From contig JAEINU010000005.1 in the NCBI GenBank assembly GCA_016342685.1, forward strand, positions 1 to 64,000: a stretch of 64,000 bases of DNA, in the 5' to 3' direction. Positions 32,788-41,422 of this stretch are shown here, piece after piece. Below the pieces are notes generated by a model, which searched no databases, was not told the DNA's origin, and saw nothing but the letters and a program-made list of their open reading frames with translations. Source of the DNA: Bacteroidales bacterium (GTDB lineage: Bacteria; Bacteroidota; Bacteroidia; Bacteroidales; UBA12077). The translations under genes and the position numbers were made by a program. Within the stretch, counting starts at the first letter, position 1, and each line of letters opens with the position of its first letter.

Positions 32788-34017
32788 ATGAAAAAGATTC
32801 TAATATTAGGAGCTGGAACAGGCGGAACAATAATGGCTAATAAGCTACGAAAGTCTCTGGATAGGGATGAGTGGGATATTACAATTGTTGATAAACATAA
32901 AACACATTTTTACCAACCGGGTTTTTTATTTATTCCTTTCGGTATATATAATAAGCAAGATGTAATAAAACCAAAAGCTAATTTTATTCCTGCTGGAGTA
33001 AATATCATTTATAGCGATGTCGACAAGATTGTTGGTGAGGAGAATAAGGTAATATTGGACGGTGGGAAAGTTTTAAACTATGATTTTCTTATAGTTGCTA
33101 CAGGAACAAGGGTTGATCCATCGGAAACGCCTGGTTTAAAAGAAGAGTTGTGGCATAAAGAAATATTTGATTTTTACACTGTTGAAGGTGCAGTTGCATT
33201 GCGAGATTTCTTCGAAACATGGCAGGGTGGTCGATTAGTAATGAGTATTGCAGAACTTCCGTTTAAATGTCCTGTAGCTCCGTTGGAATTTGTTTTCTTA
33301 GCCGATGAATATTTTACTAAGGTAGGAATTCGTGATAAAGTAGATATTACCTACGTTACGCCACTACCTGGAGCTTTTACAAAGCCAAAAGCGACACAAA
33401 TGCTTGGTGAGCTTTTAAAGGAAAAGAATATTACAGTTATTCCCGATTTTTACCTAGAAAGTGTAGATAATAAAGCGAAGAAAATTAAATCGTACGACGG
33501 ACATGAAATTCCATTTGATGTTTTAACTATTGTTCCTGTAAATAAGGGTGATGATATGATTGAACGAAGTGGAATGGGTGATGATTTAAATTTTGTCCCT
33601 ACCGATAAGCATACTTTAAGATCTGAAAAATACGAAAATGTATTTGTTTTAGGCGATGCATCAAATATTCCAACATCGAAAGCGGGATCTGTTGTTCATT
33701 TTGCTGCTGACGTATTATTCGATAATATGATGTGTGCTATTAAAGGACGAGAGTTGAGAGCGAAATTCGATGGTCATGCAAATTGCTATATCGAAACGGG
33801 TTTTGGTAAAGGATCTTTAATTGATTTTAATTATGATACTGAGCCACTTCCGGGAACTTATCCATTACCAGGAGTTGGCCCATTTGGATTATTGCAAAAT
33901 ACTAAGATGAATCACTATGGTAAAGTAATTTTCCGATGGATATACTGGCATATGTTATTGAAAGGAAAAGAACTTCCAATTGAGAATGAGATGTCAATGG
34001 CAGGAAAGAAAAGATAA
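32788..34017 (+). CDS. Sulfide:quinone oxidoreductase-type FAD protein
   Basis: A 409-residue flavoprotein of the SQR family that oxidises sulfide and passes electrons to the quinone pool at the membrane. Seen: FAD-binding LILGAGTGGT at the N-terminus, VATGTRVDP, and VLGDASN for the second FAD contact. Cys161 (FKCPVAP) and Cys333 (HANC) fall where SQRs have their two essential redox cysteines (Cys160 and Cys356 in A. ferrooxidans); the third, near 128, is absent. First gene of a four-gene unit with sulfur-relay proteins, which supports sulfide as substrate. Confidence 0.88.
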   Translation: MKKILILGAGTGGTIMANKLRKSLDRDEWDITIVDKHKTHFYQPGFLFIPFGIYNKQDVIKPKANFIPAGVNIIYSDVDKIVGEENKVILDGGKVLNYDFLIVATGTRVDPSETPGLKEELWHKEIFDFYTVEGAVALRDFFETWQGGRLVMSIAELPFKCPVAPLEFVFLADEYFTKVGIRDKVDITYVTPLPGAFTKPKATQMLGELLKEKNITVIPDFYLESVDNKAKKIKSYDGHEIPFDVLTIVPVNKGDDMIERSGMGDDLNFVPTDKHTLRSEKYENVFVLGDASNIPTSKAGSVVHFAADVLFDNMMCAIKGRELRAKFDGHANCYIETGFGKGSLIDFNYDTEPLPGTYPLPGVGPFGLLQNTKMNHYGKVIFRWIYWHMLLKGKELPIENEMSMAGKKR

Positions 34018-34037
34018 TAATTCAAAATTGTTGGAAA

Positions 34038-34721
34038 ATGGAAGTTAAATCAGACAATGTGCAGGAACAAATAAATCAAATCAATCAAAAGCTTGATCTT
34101 GTGCTTCATTATGTTAATGAGCAAAGATTAAAAAGCGAAACGATTGAAGATTTAGTTTCTGATGTTTCAATTATTAGCAAAGATGCTTTTGCGAGTGTTG
34201 TTGATGAACTCGACACACAAGGTATAGAGCTCAATATAAACGATATCAAATTGCTTGCTTTTAAACTTGTTAGGAATGTAAATAATTTCTCTCAAGTAAT
34301 GGATATGTTTGAAAGCGTTACCGATTTATTAAAGGACGCAGGTCCGATTATTAATGAAGTTGGTATTGATTTTACTCATAAACTGCATGATTTTGAGCAA
34401 AAAGGATATTTTGAATTCTTTAAAGAATTAACAAATATCATGGATAATATTATTTCAAGCTATTCTCCTGAGGATGTAAGAGCTTTATCCGATAATGTTG
34501 TTACTATTCTTGATACTGTTAAGAACTTAACTCAACCTGATATGTTAAATGCGTTGAATAATGCATTAAATATATTTAAAAATCTTGATACTGAAAATAT
34601 TCAAGAATATTCATTGTGGAGAGTGTTCCGTGAAATGAATACTCCTGAAATGAAACGCGGAATTGGATTTATAATGACATTTTTAAAGAACCTGTCGAAA
34701 GATTCGATAGCAAGTAAATAA
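34038..34721 (+). CDS. DUF1641 protein
   Basis: 227 residues, mostly helical, no signal peptide. A central ESVTDLLKDAGPIINEVGIDF and later RALSDNVVTILDTVKNLTQPDML fit DUF1641 (YjgD-like), a family often next to SQR or formate dehydrogenase genes. The C-terminus MNTPEMKRGIGFIMTFLKNL is also typical. It has no cysteine motif or enzyme signature. It lies 20 nt behind the SQR gene. Probably an accessory or scaffold for the flavoprotein; this is inferred from context alone. Confidence 0.82.
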   Translation: MEVKSDNVQEQINQINQKLDLVLHYVNEQRLKSETIEDLVSDVSIISKDAFASVVDELDTQGIELNINDIKLLAFKLVRNVNNFSQVMDMFESVTDLLKDAGPIINEVGIDFTHKLHDFEQKGYFEFFKELTNIMDNIISSYSPEDVRALSDNVVTILDTVKNLTQPDMLNALNNALNIFKNLDTENIQEYSLWRVFREMNTPEMKRGIGFIMTFLKNLSKDSIASK

Positions 34722-34749
34722 AAAATCAAACAATTTAAAAATTAATATT

Positions 34750-35055
34750 ATGGCACAAAAAACAATAGCAGGTGTAAACCTAGAGATTTCTGAAGATGGG
34801 TATTTAGCAGATTCATCATTGTGGACTGAAGAAATTGCAAAGGAAATTGCAAAGGAAGAGAATATAGAATTAACTGAAAAGCATTTTGAGGTTATTAAAT
34901 TTATCCGAGAAAATGCGGAATCCGGATTAACAATTCGTAAAGTTGGTAAATCTGGAATAGTAGATATTAAAGGATTCTATGATTTATTTCCTGGAGGTCC
35001 ATTAAAAATATCCACAAAGATTGCAGGTGTTAATAAACCATCAAGTTGTGTTTAA
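34750..35055 (+). CDS. DsrC/TusE-like sulfur carrier, single C-terminal Cys
   Basis: A 101-residue DsrC/TusE fold: EDGYLADSSLWTEEIA, then LTEKHFEVIKFIRE, and DLFPGGPLKIS ending in KPSSCV. The penultimate Cys100 is the conserved thiol (Cys A) that carries persulfide. The second Cys of true DsrC, eleven residues earlier, is Thr89, so the protein cannot form the DsrC disulfide/trisulfide. It therefore resembles TusE or a persulfide acceptor rather than a substrate of DsrAB, and no dsrAB is in the window. It sits between DUF1641 and DsrE2. Confidence 0.88.
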   Translation: MAQKTIAGVNLEISEDGYLADSSLWTEEIAKEIAKEENIELTEKHFEVIKFIRENAESGLTIRKVGKSGIVDIKGFYDLFPGGPLKISTKIAGVNKPSSCV

Positions 35056-35070
35056 TTAAAACTAAAAACG

Positions 35071-35574
35071 ATGACTGATAAAAAAGATACTCAAGTTAAA
35101 AAAGTTGCAATCATCTGTGCAAAAGCTGCTCTTGAAGATGTATATGCAGCTTTAGTAATGGCCAATGGAGCTGTAATGGAAGGAATGGAAGCAAAAGTAT
35201 TCTTTACCTTCTTTGGTTTAGATGCTATTACTAAGAAACAAATGAATAAACTTCACACGTCGACCGTAGGTAATCCAGGTATGCGTATGCCTGGTGGATT
35301 GCCATTTCCAACTCTTTTGGGTGCAATTCCTGGAGTAGAGGCTGGTGTTTCATCTATGATGAAAAATACAATGGAGAAACTTGATATTCCTCCTGTAGAT
35401 GAATTCTTAGACATGATTACTGCTGGTGGAGGTGAGATTTATGCTTGTAAATTAGCTGTTGATATGTTTAAATTAAGAAAAGAAGATTTAAGCGATCATG
35501 TAATTGATATTATTACTATTGGTGATTTTTATGCAATGGCTGGTGGCGATGGATCACAAGTAATTTTTACTTAA
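35071..35574 (+). CDS. DsrE/DsrF-like sulfur transfer protein (DsrE2 type)
   Basis: 167 residues of the DsrE/F/H fold. IICAKAALEDVYAALVMANGAV opens the protein, and Cys126 in EIYACKLAVDMF is the expected persulfide-carrying Cys; Cys16 is a second thiol. The insertion around 68-100 with GMRMPGGLPFP is typical of the DsrE2-like group. It is the last gene of the sulfide unit, 15 nt behind the DsrC-like gene, and likely hands sulfane sulfur from SQR to that carrier or takes it on. Direction of transfer is not shown by sequence. Confidence 0.85.
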   Translation: MTDKKDTQVKKVAIICAKAALEDVYAALVMANGAVMEGMEAKVFFTFFGLDAITKKQMNKLHTSTVGNPGMRMPGGLPFPTLLGAIPGVEAGVSSMMKNTMEKLDIPPVDEFLDMITAGGGEIYACKLAVDMFKLRKEDLSDHVIDIITIGDFYAMAGGDGSQVIFT

Positions 35575-35592
35575 TAAATCGAAATATATAAT

Positions 35593-35626
35593 AAAAAAGC
35601 TCACCACCTTAAAGTGGGCTTTTTTT
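35593..35626. terminator. Terminator after the sulfide operon
   Basis: AAAAAAGCtCAC and GTGgGCTTTTTT pair; strong A- and T-runs on either side allow use in both directions. It overlaps the end of the convergent gene at 35625. Confidence 0.75.
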
Positions 35627-36326
35627 ATTCAATTATTTTTATGCGTTTGAATTCTTTTATATAAGTTTCTTTATCTTCAAGATCAGAGTTTAGAAAATCT
35701 TTGTATAATGTTTCAACCTTTTCTGTATTATTTTTATTGTTGTAGATCGAGATAAGGTAATAATAGGAAAGTCCATGGATTTGCGATTGAATGCTAATTT
35801 TTCCTTGTAATACCTTCTCGAAAAATGGAATTGCTTCGGCAAATTCTTCTTTTTGATATAGTTCAAATCCTTTCTCGAAAGCAACTATTTTCTGATTATG
35901 GTTGTTATCTAAAATTATTCCATTAAACGAAAAACAGGCGTTATTGCAGTTTTCAACTAGATCTAGAAATTTTATATGCCCTGAAATTTTTGGGAAAATT
36001 AGTTGAAATTCTAAAACCTCTCCATAACTTTTAAATTCATATTGATTAGGACACGTTGGGATGTTTTCGGAGCGAATAAGCTGATATGTTTCACTTCCTT
36101 TAGAGTCTTTTATAAAAATGTTTTTATCTGCACAAAACCACCCGCCATTGTCTCGTTTGTTTGTAACCTTTAATGAGATAATTGTATGTTCTGAATTTAT
36201 TTCGATTTGTAAAATCTCCATTTCAGGATGACTTTGTTTTCCTGCTATAGGATTTACATAGATCTGTGCTTTAAGACTAGATGTGCTTATAAGTATTACT
36301 ATTAAAATATATAAGAAGTTTTTCAT
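35625..36326 (-). CDS. Exported hypothetical protein with TPR-like C-terminus
   Basis: 233 residues with a signal peptide (hydrophobic 4-18, ending LKAQ). The first half is beta-rich and has four cysteines (in GGWFCADKN, IPTCPNQ and NCNNACFSF). The second half (about 150-225) is helical with TPR-like periodicity: FEKGFELYQKEEFAEAIPFFEKVL. I do not recognise a family. It is monocistronic, between the sulfide operon and the OmpP1 gene. A periplasmic place is inferred from the signal peptide. Confidence 0.72.
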   Translation of the reverse strand: MKNFLYILIVILISTSSLKAQIYVNPIAGKQSHPEMEILQIEINSEHTIISLKVTNKRDNGGWFCADKNIFIKDSKGSETYQLIRSENIPTCPNQYEFKSYGEVLEFQLIFPKISGHIKFLDLVENCNNACFSFNGIILDNNHNQKIVAFEKGFELYQKEEFAEAIPFFEKVLQGKISIQSQIHGLSYYYLISIYNNKNNTEKVETLYKDFLNSDLEDKETYIKEFKRIKIIE

Positions 36327-36341
36327 AATAATGAATTAAAA

Positions 36342-36368
36342 ATGCCCTTCAAGATACTCGAAGGGCAT
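36342..36368 (-). terminator. Terminator of the OmpP1/FadL gene
   Basis: ATGCCCTTC (36342-36350) and GAAGGGCAT (36360-36368) pair perfectly around 9 nt; on the minus strand the stem is followed by TTTTTAATT. Confidence 0.75.
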
Positions 36369-36391
36369 GTAAATATCAAATTATAAATAGT

Positions 36392-37981
36392 TTATTCTGA
36401 TTTCTTACCAAATTTAAAATCTAAACCTATAGCAATAAAGAAATTATCTCTGTTATAAGTTTCTGTAACGTTTTCAATATTTGCAGGACTTCCAGCAACT
36501 GCATAATCAAATGATTTGGTGTCTTCTACATATTTAGTATAAGCAATAGCTAAATTAACATCAATCATTGGTGTAATTGAATATGCTCCACCAGCTCCAT
36601 AAGTGTTAGAAGATATTTTATAATCTATATCTGTTTGGAATTCTTCAGATACTCCCGACTGAGCTCTTAAGTAACCTGCACTTACCAGTAATTTATCATT
36701 AACATTATACTGTAATCCTAATGCCCATTCCCAATAATTCTCATCAATGATTTGCTCATTATCCATATGCACGCCTCCAACTTTTTTACCATAATCAGCA
36801 GCTTTATCAAAATAATAATGCAATCCTGTTGACGCTAAAAATTTCTCGGTAATTTTATAATCTACACCAATTGTTAGTAATGCAGGCATATCATTTCTAT
36901 TAATTTCTCCATCTGGATATTTATATAGAGGAGTTAATCCGTCATAGCTATAAAGAAATCCTTTTCCATCATCCACATTGTTTTCTAATTCAATTTTGGT
37001 TCTAAATTCGTATTTTAAACCAATATTGAATTTATCGTTTGGACTAATGTTTACACCAATAATAGGAGTAATACCTGTCCCGGTTTGCTCTATATCAGCT
37101 GTCTGATCTTCAAGTATTGTAGCTTTTTGATCCATTCCTATTGCTCCCATTCCAAATGCTTGAGCAGCTTGAGCATTAGTCATGCCTGCTTGGTATAGTC
37201 CAAGACCTGTAAGTGTTGCAATTCCTACTGGATCTGCAAAAGCATCATCAGCAACTATGAAACCTCCAGATATAGCCCCGGCGATAGTAGCTGAAGTAGC
37301 ATCAAGTTGGTCGCTAACACCACTAACAAAAGTGCTAGCAGGTATTGTTGTTCCACCTAAATCAACAGTTATATCTTTTAAATAGCCCTCGTAAGTGTTT
37401 TTTGCAGTCACATATCTACCTCCAAGATATACAGATATCATATCATTTATTTCGTACGATACACCAGCTTGTATACCCCAGAAAAGAGATGATCCTTCTA
37501 AATATCCCTTCATATTGTAGCCTGTTACACCTTGCGCAGCAAAAGCAGGATATAAATCAGCCACAGCCATTTCAAATGATGGTAGACCATTTCCAAATTC
37601 AGCAGATCCTCCGCCTCCAATGATATTAACACCCAAAGAAAATGCAAATTTTCCAGTGTTATATGATGCATATACACTTGGCATTACAGGAACAGTTACA
37701 GATCCTTCATAATCTACAGGTGAATTATTTAGGTACTGATAATCTGAATTGATTTCCCTATTTTGAAATAGCGTTTGGCTATTAAGAGAAATAAAGAATC
37801 CTTCTCCAAGTTTAGTTAAACCTGCAGGGTTATAGAATACAGCATCTATATCTGTTGAAGCATCTCGTGCAAACATTCGCACCCAAGATGCACTTTGGTT
37901 GGTATTATGAACAATACCTCCCGAAAAAGAGAAAAAGGGTAAACTTAGTATTGCTACTAAAAGTAAAGTTATTCTTTTCAT
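36392..37981 (-). CDS. OmpP1/FadL/TodX family outer-membrane channel
   Basis: A 529-residue outer-membrane beta-barrel with a signal peptide (1-20, FFSFSGG) and the family's NTNQSASWVRMFARDASTDIDAVFYNPAGL region (NPAGLTKLG is the anchor). FadL-type channels pass hydrophobic substrates such as fatty acids or alkanes. A stretch near 215-300 is unusually rich in Ala and Gly (IAGAISGGF, TNAQAAQAFGMGAIGM) and probably forms the plug or hatch region. The barrel end FFIAIGLDFKFGKKSE has the expected aromatic strand. It stands alone with its own terminator. Substrate not predictable. Confidence 0.88.
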   Translation of the reverse strand: MKRITLLLVAILSLPFFSFSGGIVHNTNQSASWVRMFARDASTDIDAVFYNPAGLTKLGEGFFISLNSQTLFQNREINSDYQYLNNSPVDYEGSVTVPVMPSVYASYNTGKFAFSLGVNIIGGGGSAEFGNGLPSFEMAVADLYPAFAAQGVTGYNMKGYLEGSSLFWGIQAGVSYEINDMISVYLGGRYVTAKNTYEGYLKDITVDLGGTTIPASTFVSGVSDQLDATSATIAGAISGGFIVADDAFADPVGIATLTGLGLYQAGMTNAQAAQAFGMGAIGMDQKATILEDQTADIEQTGTGITPIIGVNISPNDKFNIGLKYEFRTKIELENNVDDGKGFLYSYDGLTPLYKYPDGEINRNDMPALLTIGVDYKITEKFLASTGLHYYFDKAADYGKKVGGVHMDNEQIIDENYWEWALGLQYNVNDKLLVSAGYLRAQSGVSEEFQTDIDYKISSNTYGAGGAYSITPMIDVNLAIAYTKYVEDTKSFDYAVAGSPANIENVTETYNRDNFFIAIGLDFKFGKKSE

Positions 37982-38202
37982 AGTGAGTTAGTTTTGATTA
38001 CTGGATTAAAGATAATTTTTCTAGCTAAAAAAAAAGAAATATTTTCGACTAAATTGAAAATAAATTTAGACCAGAACTTTGGTGGCTTAATTAATCTCTT
38101 AGGGTATAGATTGTTATATGTGTAGACAGTTTCGACTATCTTTTAAGAAAATTAGAACGATATAATTTATTAATCGAAAAAATTAAGAGTTTACACAAAA
38201 AA

Positions 38203-38226
38203 AAGATCTGGAATGATACCAGATCC
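38203..38226 (-). terminator. Terminator behind the DUF5723 gene
   Basis: GATCTGG and CCAGATC pair around a 6-nt loop; on the minus strand a U-run follows. The remaining intergenic bases 37982-38202 show no other feature. Confidence 0.75.
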
Positions 38227-38251
38227 TTTATTATATATGATAAATATTTAG

Positions 38252-39721
38252 TTAGAATATAGATTCAAGTAATGGCATGTCTTTCTTTTTAGACTTCTGA
38301 CGACAACCAAATGCTATATTTAACCCAAATCTAAAGTTTGCCGAGCTTGTTTTATGTCCCCAGAGTGCAGCGGATGCATTGTCCGAAATAACGTATAATT
38401 GCAATGGTGCACCTCCTAAAATAAGTCCAAATCCAATATTATTGTACGTTCCATTCATTATTGAATAAGAGATACTTGCAGATAAGCCATTTATTGGGCG
38501 TGCATTTGCCGAAAATGTGAATGCCTGATTTAAATCATTGTTATAGAAATAGGATCGCGAAAGAAAACTTAAATCAACTTTCTTGGAAACATGATACGAA
38601 GCGCCAATATAAACTTTTGTTCCAAGAGTTGTTTTATATGATTTTGATTTATTCGATACAGTAAAACTATTTTCAAGCGAATCTATCATGTCATCAAAAG
38701 GATCACTATCTGTATCATTATTTCCAACTTCGTCGCTTAAGTCAAAACCTTTAAATGCATAATTGCCATTTAATTCAATCGTTGTAACATCTTTTTCTTC
38801 CCATTTGATATATCCTAAATCAATTACACTTAACGATAAAGAAAGCTTGTCGATAGGTTTATAATCTATACCAAAATCAATTCCAAAACCCATATTATTA
38901 TGTGCTAGTGCAAGGTCAATTAAAGAATCAGTATCTTGATTATCTATATATCCAGGAACTTCAAAGCCATCAAAATCTCCATCGCTATTTGTAGTAGCAA
39001 TTAATGGTGATGATGTATTAATGGTGCTATTTGCTTCAAGATATATTGAGTCTCGACTAGAATACATACTTAATGAGTTTTCATCAAAATCGGATGAAAT
39101 ATTTGCCTGACCGAAAAGTAGTTTTACCCGACCACCAATGGAAAGATTGCTGCTTATTTGTTTCGAAACTCCAATACCATATTCACGGTATAAGCTTGAA
39201 TTAACTCCTAAATAACTTAAATCGGAACTGCTATTTATAAAGGATTGATTTCCTTCTAGTGCCAATCGAATTAGATCTTTTGGATAATTTATTGCAAAGT
39301 TAAATTTTTCGGACACATTAAATGTAAAGTACCAAGTATTTGTTCTAAAACCGAAAGAAAGCAGATCTGTCGAGAAATCTTGGTAAAAGAAATTGTTCTT
39401 ATCAAGTTTAGATAAAAAATCTTCGGTGTTTACCACTGCATCGGGATGCAAAAATGTAATTGTTTTATCTTCTGTTGGATGTTTAAGAATAATATCTGTA
39501 AGTGCGAGTTGATTGTTTCCAACTCCAATTTGTAAAGATGAAACTGCCGGTAATCCAAGAAAGAAATTGCATTTTGGTTGCATAGCAGGGTTCATAAATG
39601 TTGATTGTGGCACTCTATTCATGTAATATAGAGTTTGACTATCCTGCGCTTCTATATATACTGATATCGAAAGGAATAATAATGTAAAAAGTAAAAACTT
39701 ATTAAATTTATATTTTATCAT
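38252..39721 (-). CDS. DUF5723 family outer-membrane protein
   Basis: 489 residues with a signal peptide (hydrophobic 8-24, ending IEAQ). It begins LYYMNRVPQSTFMNPAMQPKCNFFLGLP, whose MNRVPQS and NPAMQP parts are typical of DUF5723, then alternates beta strands to the end, fitting an outer-membrane barrel of the PorV/PorQ-like general shape. An acidic insertion (NDTDSDPFDDMIDSLE, near 330) may bind calcium. It is the last gene of a three-gene minus-strand unit, 11 nt behind the lipoprotein gene, and is closed by a terminator. Function unknown. Confidence 0.8.
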   Translation of the reverse strand: MIKYKFNKFLLFTLLFLSISVYIEAQDSQTLYYMNRVPQSTFMNPAMQPKCNFFLGLPAVSSLQIGVGNNQLALTDIILKHPTEDKTITFLHPDAVVNTEDFLSKLDKNNFFYQDFSTDLLSFGFRTNTWYFTFNVSEKFNFAINYPKDLIRLALEGNQSFINSSSDLSYLGVNSSLYREYGIGVSKQISSNLSIGGRVKLLFGQANISSDFDENSLSMYSSRDSIYLEANSTINTSSPLIATTNSDGDFDGFEVPGYIDNQDTDSLIDLALAHNNMGFGIDFGIDYKPIDKLSLSLSVIDLGYIKWEEKDVTTIELNGNYAFKGFDLSDEVGNNDTDSDPFDDMIDSLENSFTVSNKSKSYKTTLGTKVYIGASYHVSKKVDLSFLSRSYFYNNDLNQAFTFSANARPINGLSASISYSIMNGTYNNIGFGLILGGAPLQLYVISDNASAALWGHKTSSANFRFGLNIAFGCRQKSKKKDMPLLESIF

Positions 39722-39732
39722 AACTTAAGATT

Positions 39733-41400
39733 TTAAAGGTCGTTTGTATTAGCTTTAATATTTACACCTACACTTAAGTTAAAATCAACAGTGTAATAGT
39801 CGAAAAATTTAACTGTAGCTAATTCTCCTTCAACGCTTGGTGTTTTTAAACCAGCTCTAATTATTGCGTGCCTTGCATCTTTTATTCTCTCAATGTCAAG
39901 ATTGCTGTATTGAATTAAGGATGTTTTTTTATTTGATGAAATTACTTCATGAGAAACAGGATCAACAATTGCTGCTGCTATTATTGGTTGTGTTCCTTCG
40001 GCAAATAACGTATCAACGGGATTGTAACTAGCATCCATAAAGGTTATTTGGAAATCAACGTCTAAAGGCATTCCGTTTGTAACCTCAAGCATGATATTTA
40101 TTTTATCTATAATATCTGCATCTTCTTGCCAGCCTTCGTCTAAAATATCTTCAACAGTATCGGTAAGAGCAAAGTTATCTGCTTTAAATTCGAGAGGTAA
40201 AATAAGTTCTAAATTAACATCTATTTTGCTATCGTCGTTCACAAAGTTGTAATTTACTCCTTCGCCGTCGGGATTTGATACTGCAGTTATGTTATATTTT
40301 ATATTCGATGGAAAGAATGCCAGAAATTCCGAAACGGTGGAGTTATCTCCATTTATAGATATTGTGGTATCTTTAGTTTCGCCGTATTCATCAATACTTG
40401 GGAACGCATACCTAAAGGTTGATGCCGATGTTGGATTAAATATCATTTGAATAGAATCACCACTCTCATCAAAGCCTGTAAATTGATTAATATTTATTTC
40501 GGCAGGAACTCCATATGAATTAATTATATTTAGATTTATTTCTGGATTTTCAAATTCAATATATCCATCCAAAGGAGTATCGAAGAATCCCAAATCAAAT
40601 TCTCCATTTTCTCCCAATAATTCATAATCCCCGATATAACCAAATATGGCATCGAAATCGAGGCTGGTTAAATTTGCAACAATATCTATTTGATCTGTAA
40701 GTGAAATAGTATTTACTCCATTTGTATATACTTCTACGTGAAATTCAACAGGAAAAAACATGGTGTCTGTTCCAACTGAATCTTGCAATTGGATTGAATA
40801 ACCATCTAGTGCAAATGGGATTGATGCCGCGTAAGAACCACTTTCATCACTAATTGTAAAGGTTTGAGAAAATACACTGCCATTAAGTTTTAAGTTTGGA
40901 ATTTCAATATCTACCTCTGCCTGATGTTGAAATGTAGATGCAATATCAAAAATTAGACTACCCGCATCAAGAATCATACTGTCTAATTTTTCTCCATTAT
41001 CAAAAGTAAAAGGAAACATGACCGTTCTATTAATTTCAAAGGTGTCAACCGGAGGAGCAACAGGAAATCCAAAGTCAGACTCAATAAAGTATTCGAAGAA
41101 GTTTTGACCAGGAATTTCAAGAAGATCTCCAGCTACGTAACTAATTAAAGAATCTTGATATGTTAGTAACAATAAGCCATCTGGATCGGTTGATATATAA
41201 CTTGAGCTGTCGAACTCGCTAATAAGGTCGCCCATATTTAGGGATCCATATGCAACTGGTGACAGAATACCAAAAACAATCTCCATTTCGTCGTCGAGCT
41301 TGTCAAAATCAAACTCATCGTGCATACATTGAATAAACAAGGGTATGAGCAAAATAGGCATGATTAATTTTATGATTCCGGAAAACTTAAATCTATTCAT
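39733..41400 (-). CDS. Large exported lipoprotein, function unknown
   Basis: 555 residues. The signal peptide ends in a lipobox PLFIQC (lipid Cys about 25), followed by acidic HDEFDFDKLDDEMEIV. The body is all-beta, acidic and repetitive in style (several D-S/T-I/V strands), like a string of immunoglobulin-like folds with no enzyme motif. It lies between a membrane-anchored protein gene and the DUF5723 gene with gaps of 22 and 11 nt, so the three products probably work together at the outer membrane. Family not recognised. Confidence 0.72.
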   Translation of the reverse strand: MNRFKFSGIIKLIMPILLIPLFIQCMHDEFDFDKLDDEMEIVFGILSPVAYGSLNMGDLISEFDSSSYISTDPDGLLLLTYQDSLISYVAGDLLEIPGQNFFEYFIESDFGFPVAPPVDTFEINRTVMFPFTFDNGEKLDSMILDAGSLIFDIASTFQHQAEVDIEIPNLKLNGSVFSQTFTISDESGSYAASIPFALDGYSIQLQDSVGTDTMFFPVEFHVEVYTNGVNTISLTDQIDIVANLTSLDFDAIFGYIGDYELLGENGEFDLGFFDTPLDGYIEFENPEINLNIINSYGVPAEININQFTGFDESGDSIQMIFNPTSASTFRYAFPSIDEYGETKDTTISINGDNSTVSEFLAFFPSNIKYNITAVSNPDGEGVNYNFVNDDSKIDVNLELILPLEFKADNFALTDTVEDILDEGWQEDADIIDKINIMLEVTNGMPLDVDFQITFMDASYNPVDTLFAEGTQPIIAAAIVDPVSHEVISSNKKTSLIQYSNLDIERIKDARHAIIRAGLKTPSVEGELATVKFFDYYTVDFNLSVGVNIKANTNDL

Positions 41401-41422
41401 GGTAATGAGGTTTAGTAATTAT

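Noticed and set aside
34750-35574. Part of a dissimilatory (reverse) sulfite reductase dsr operon
   Set aside because: No dsrAB, dsrMKJOP or tusA is present, and the DsrC-like protein lacks the second redox Cys.
36392-37981. Ala/Gly-rich stretch near residues 215-300 as a fused second protein or a low-complexity insertion by frameshift
   Set aside because: Frame is intact and barrel strands continue on both sides; it fits a plug-like segment of FadL-type channels.
37982-38251. Small gene in the 270-nt gap
   Set aside because: Only AT-rich sequence and one terminator hairpin; no open frame with a credible start.
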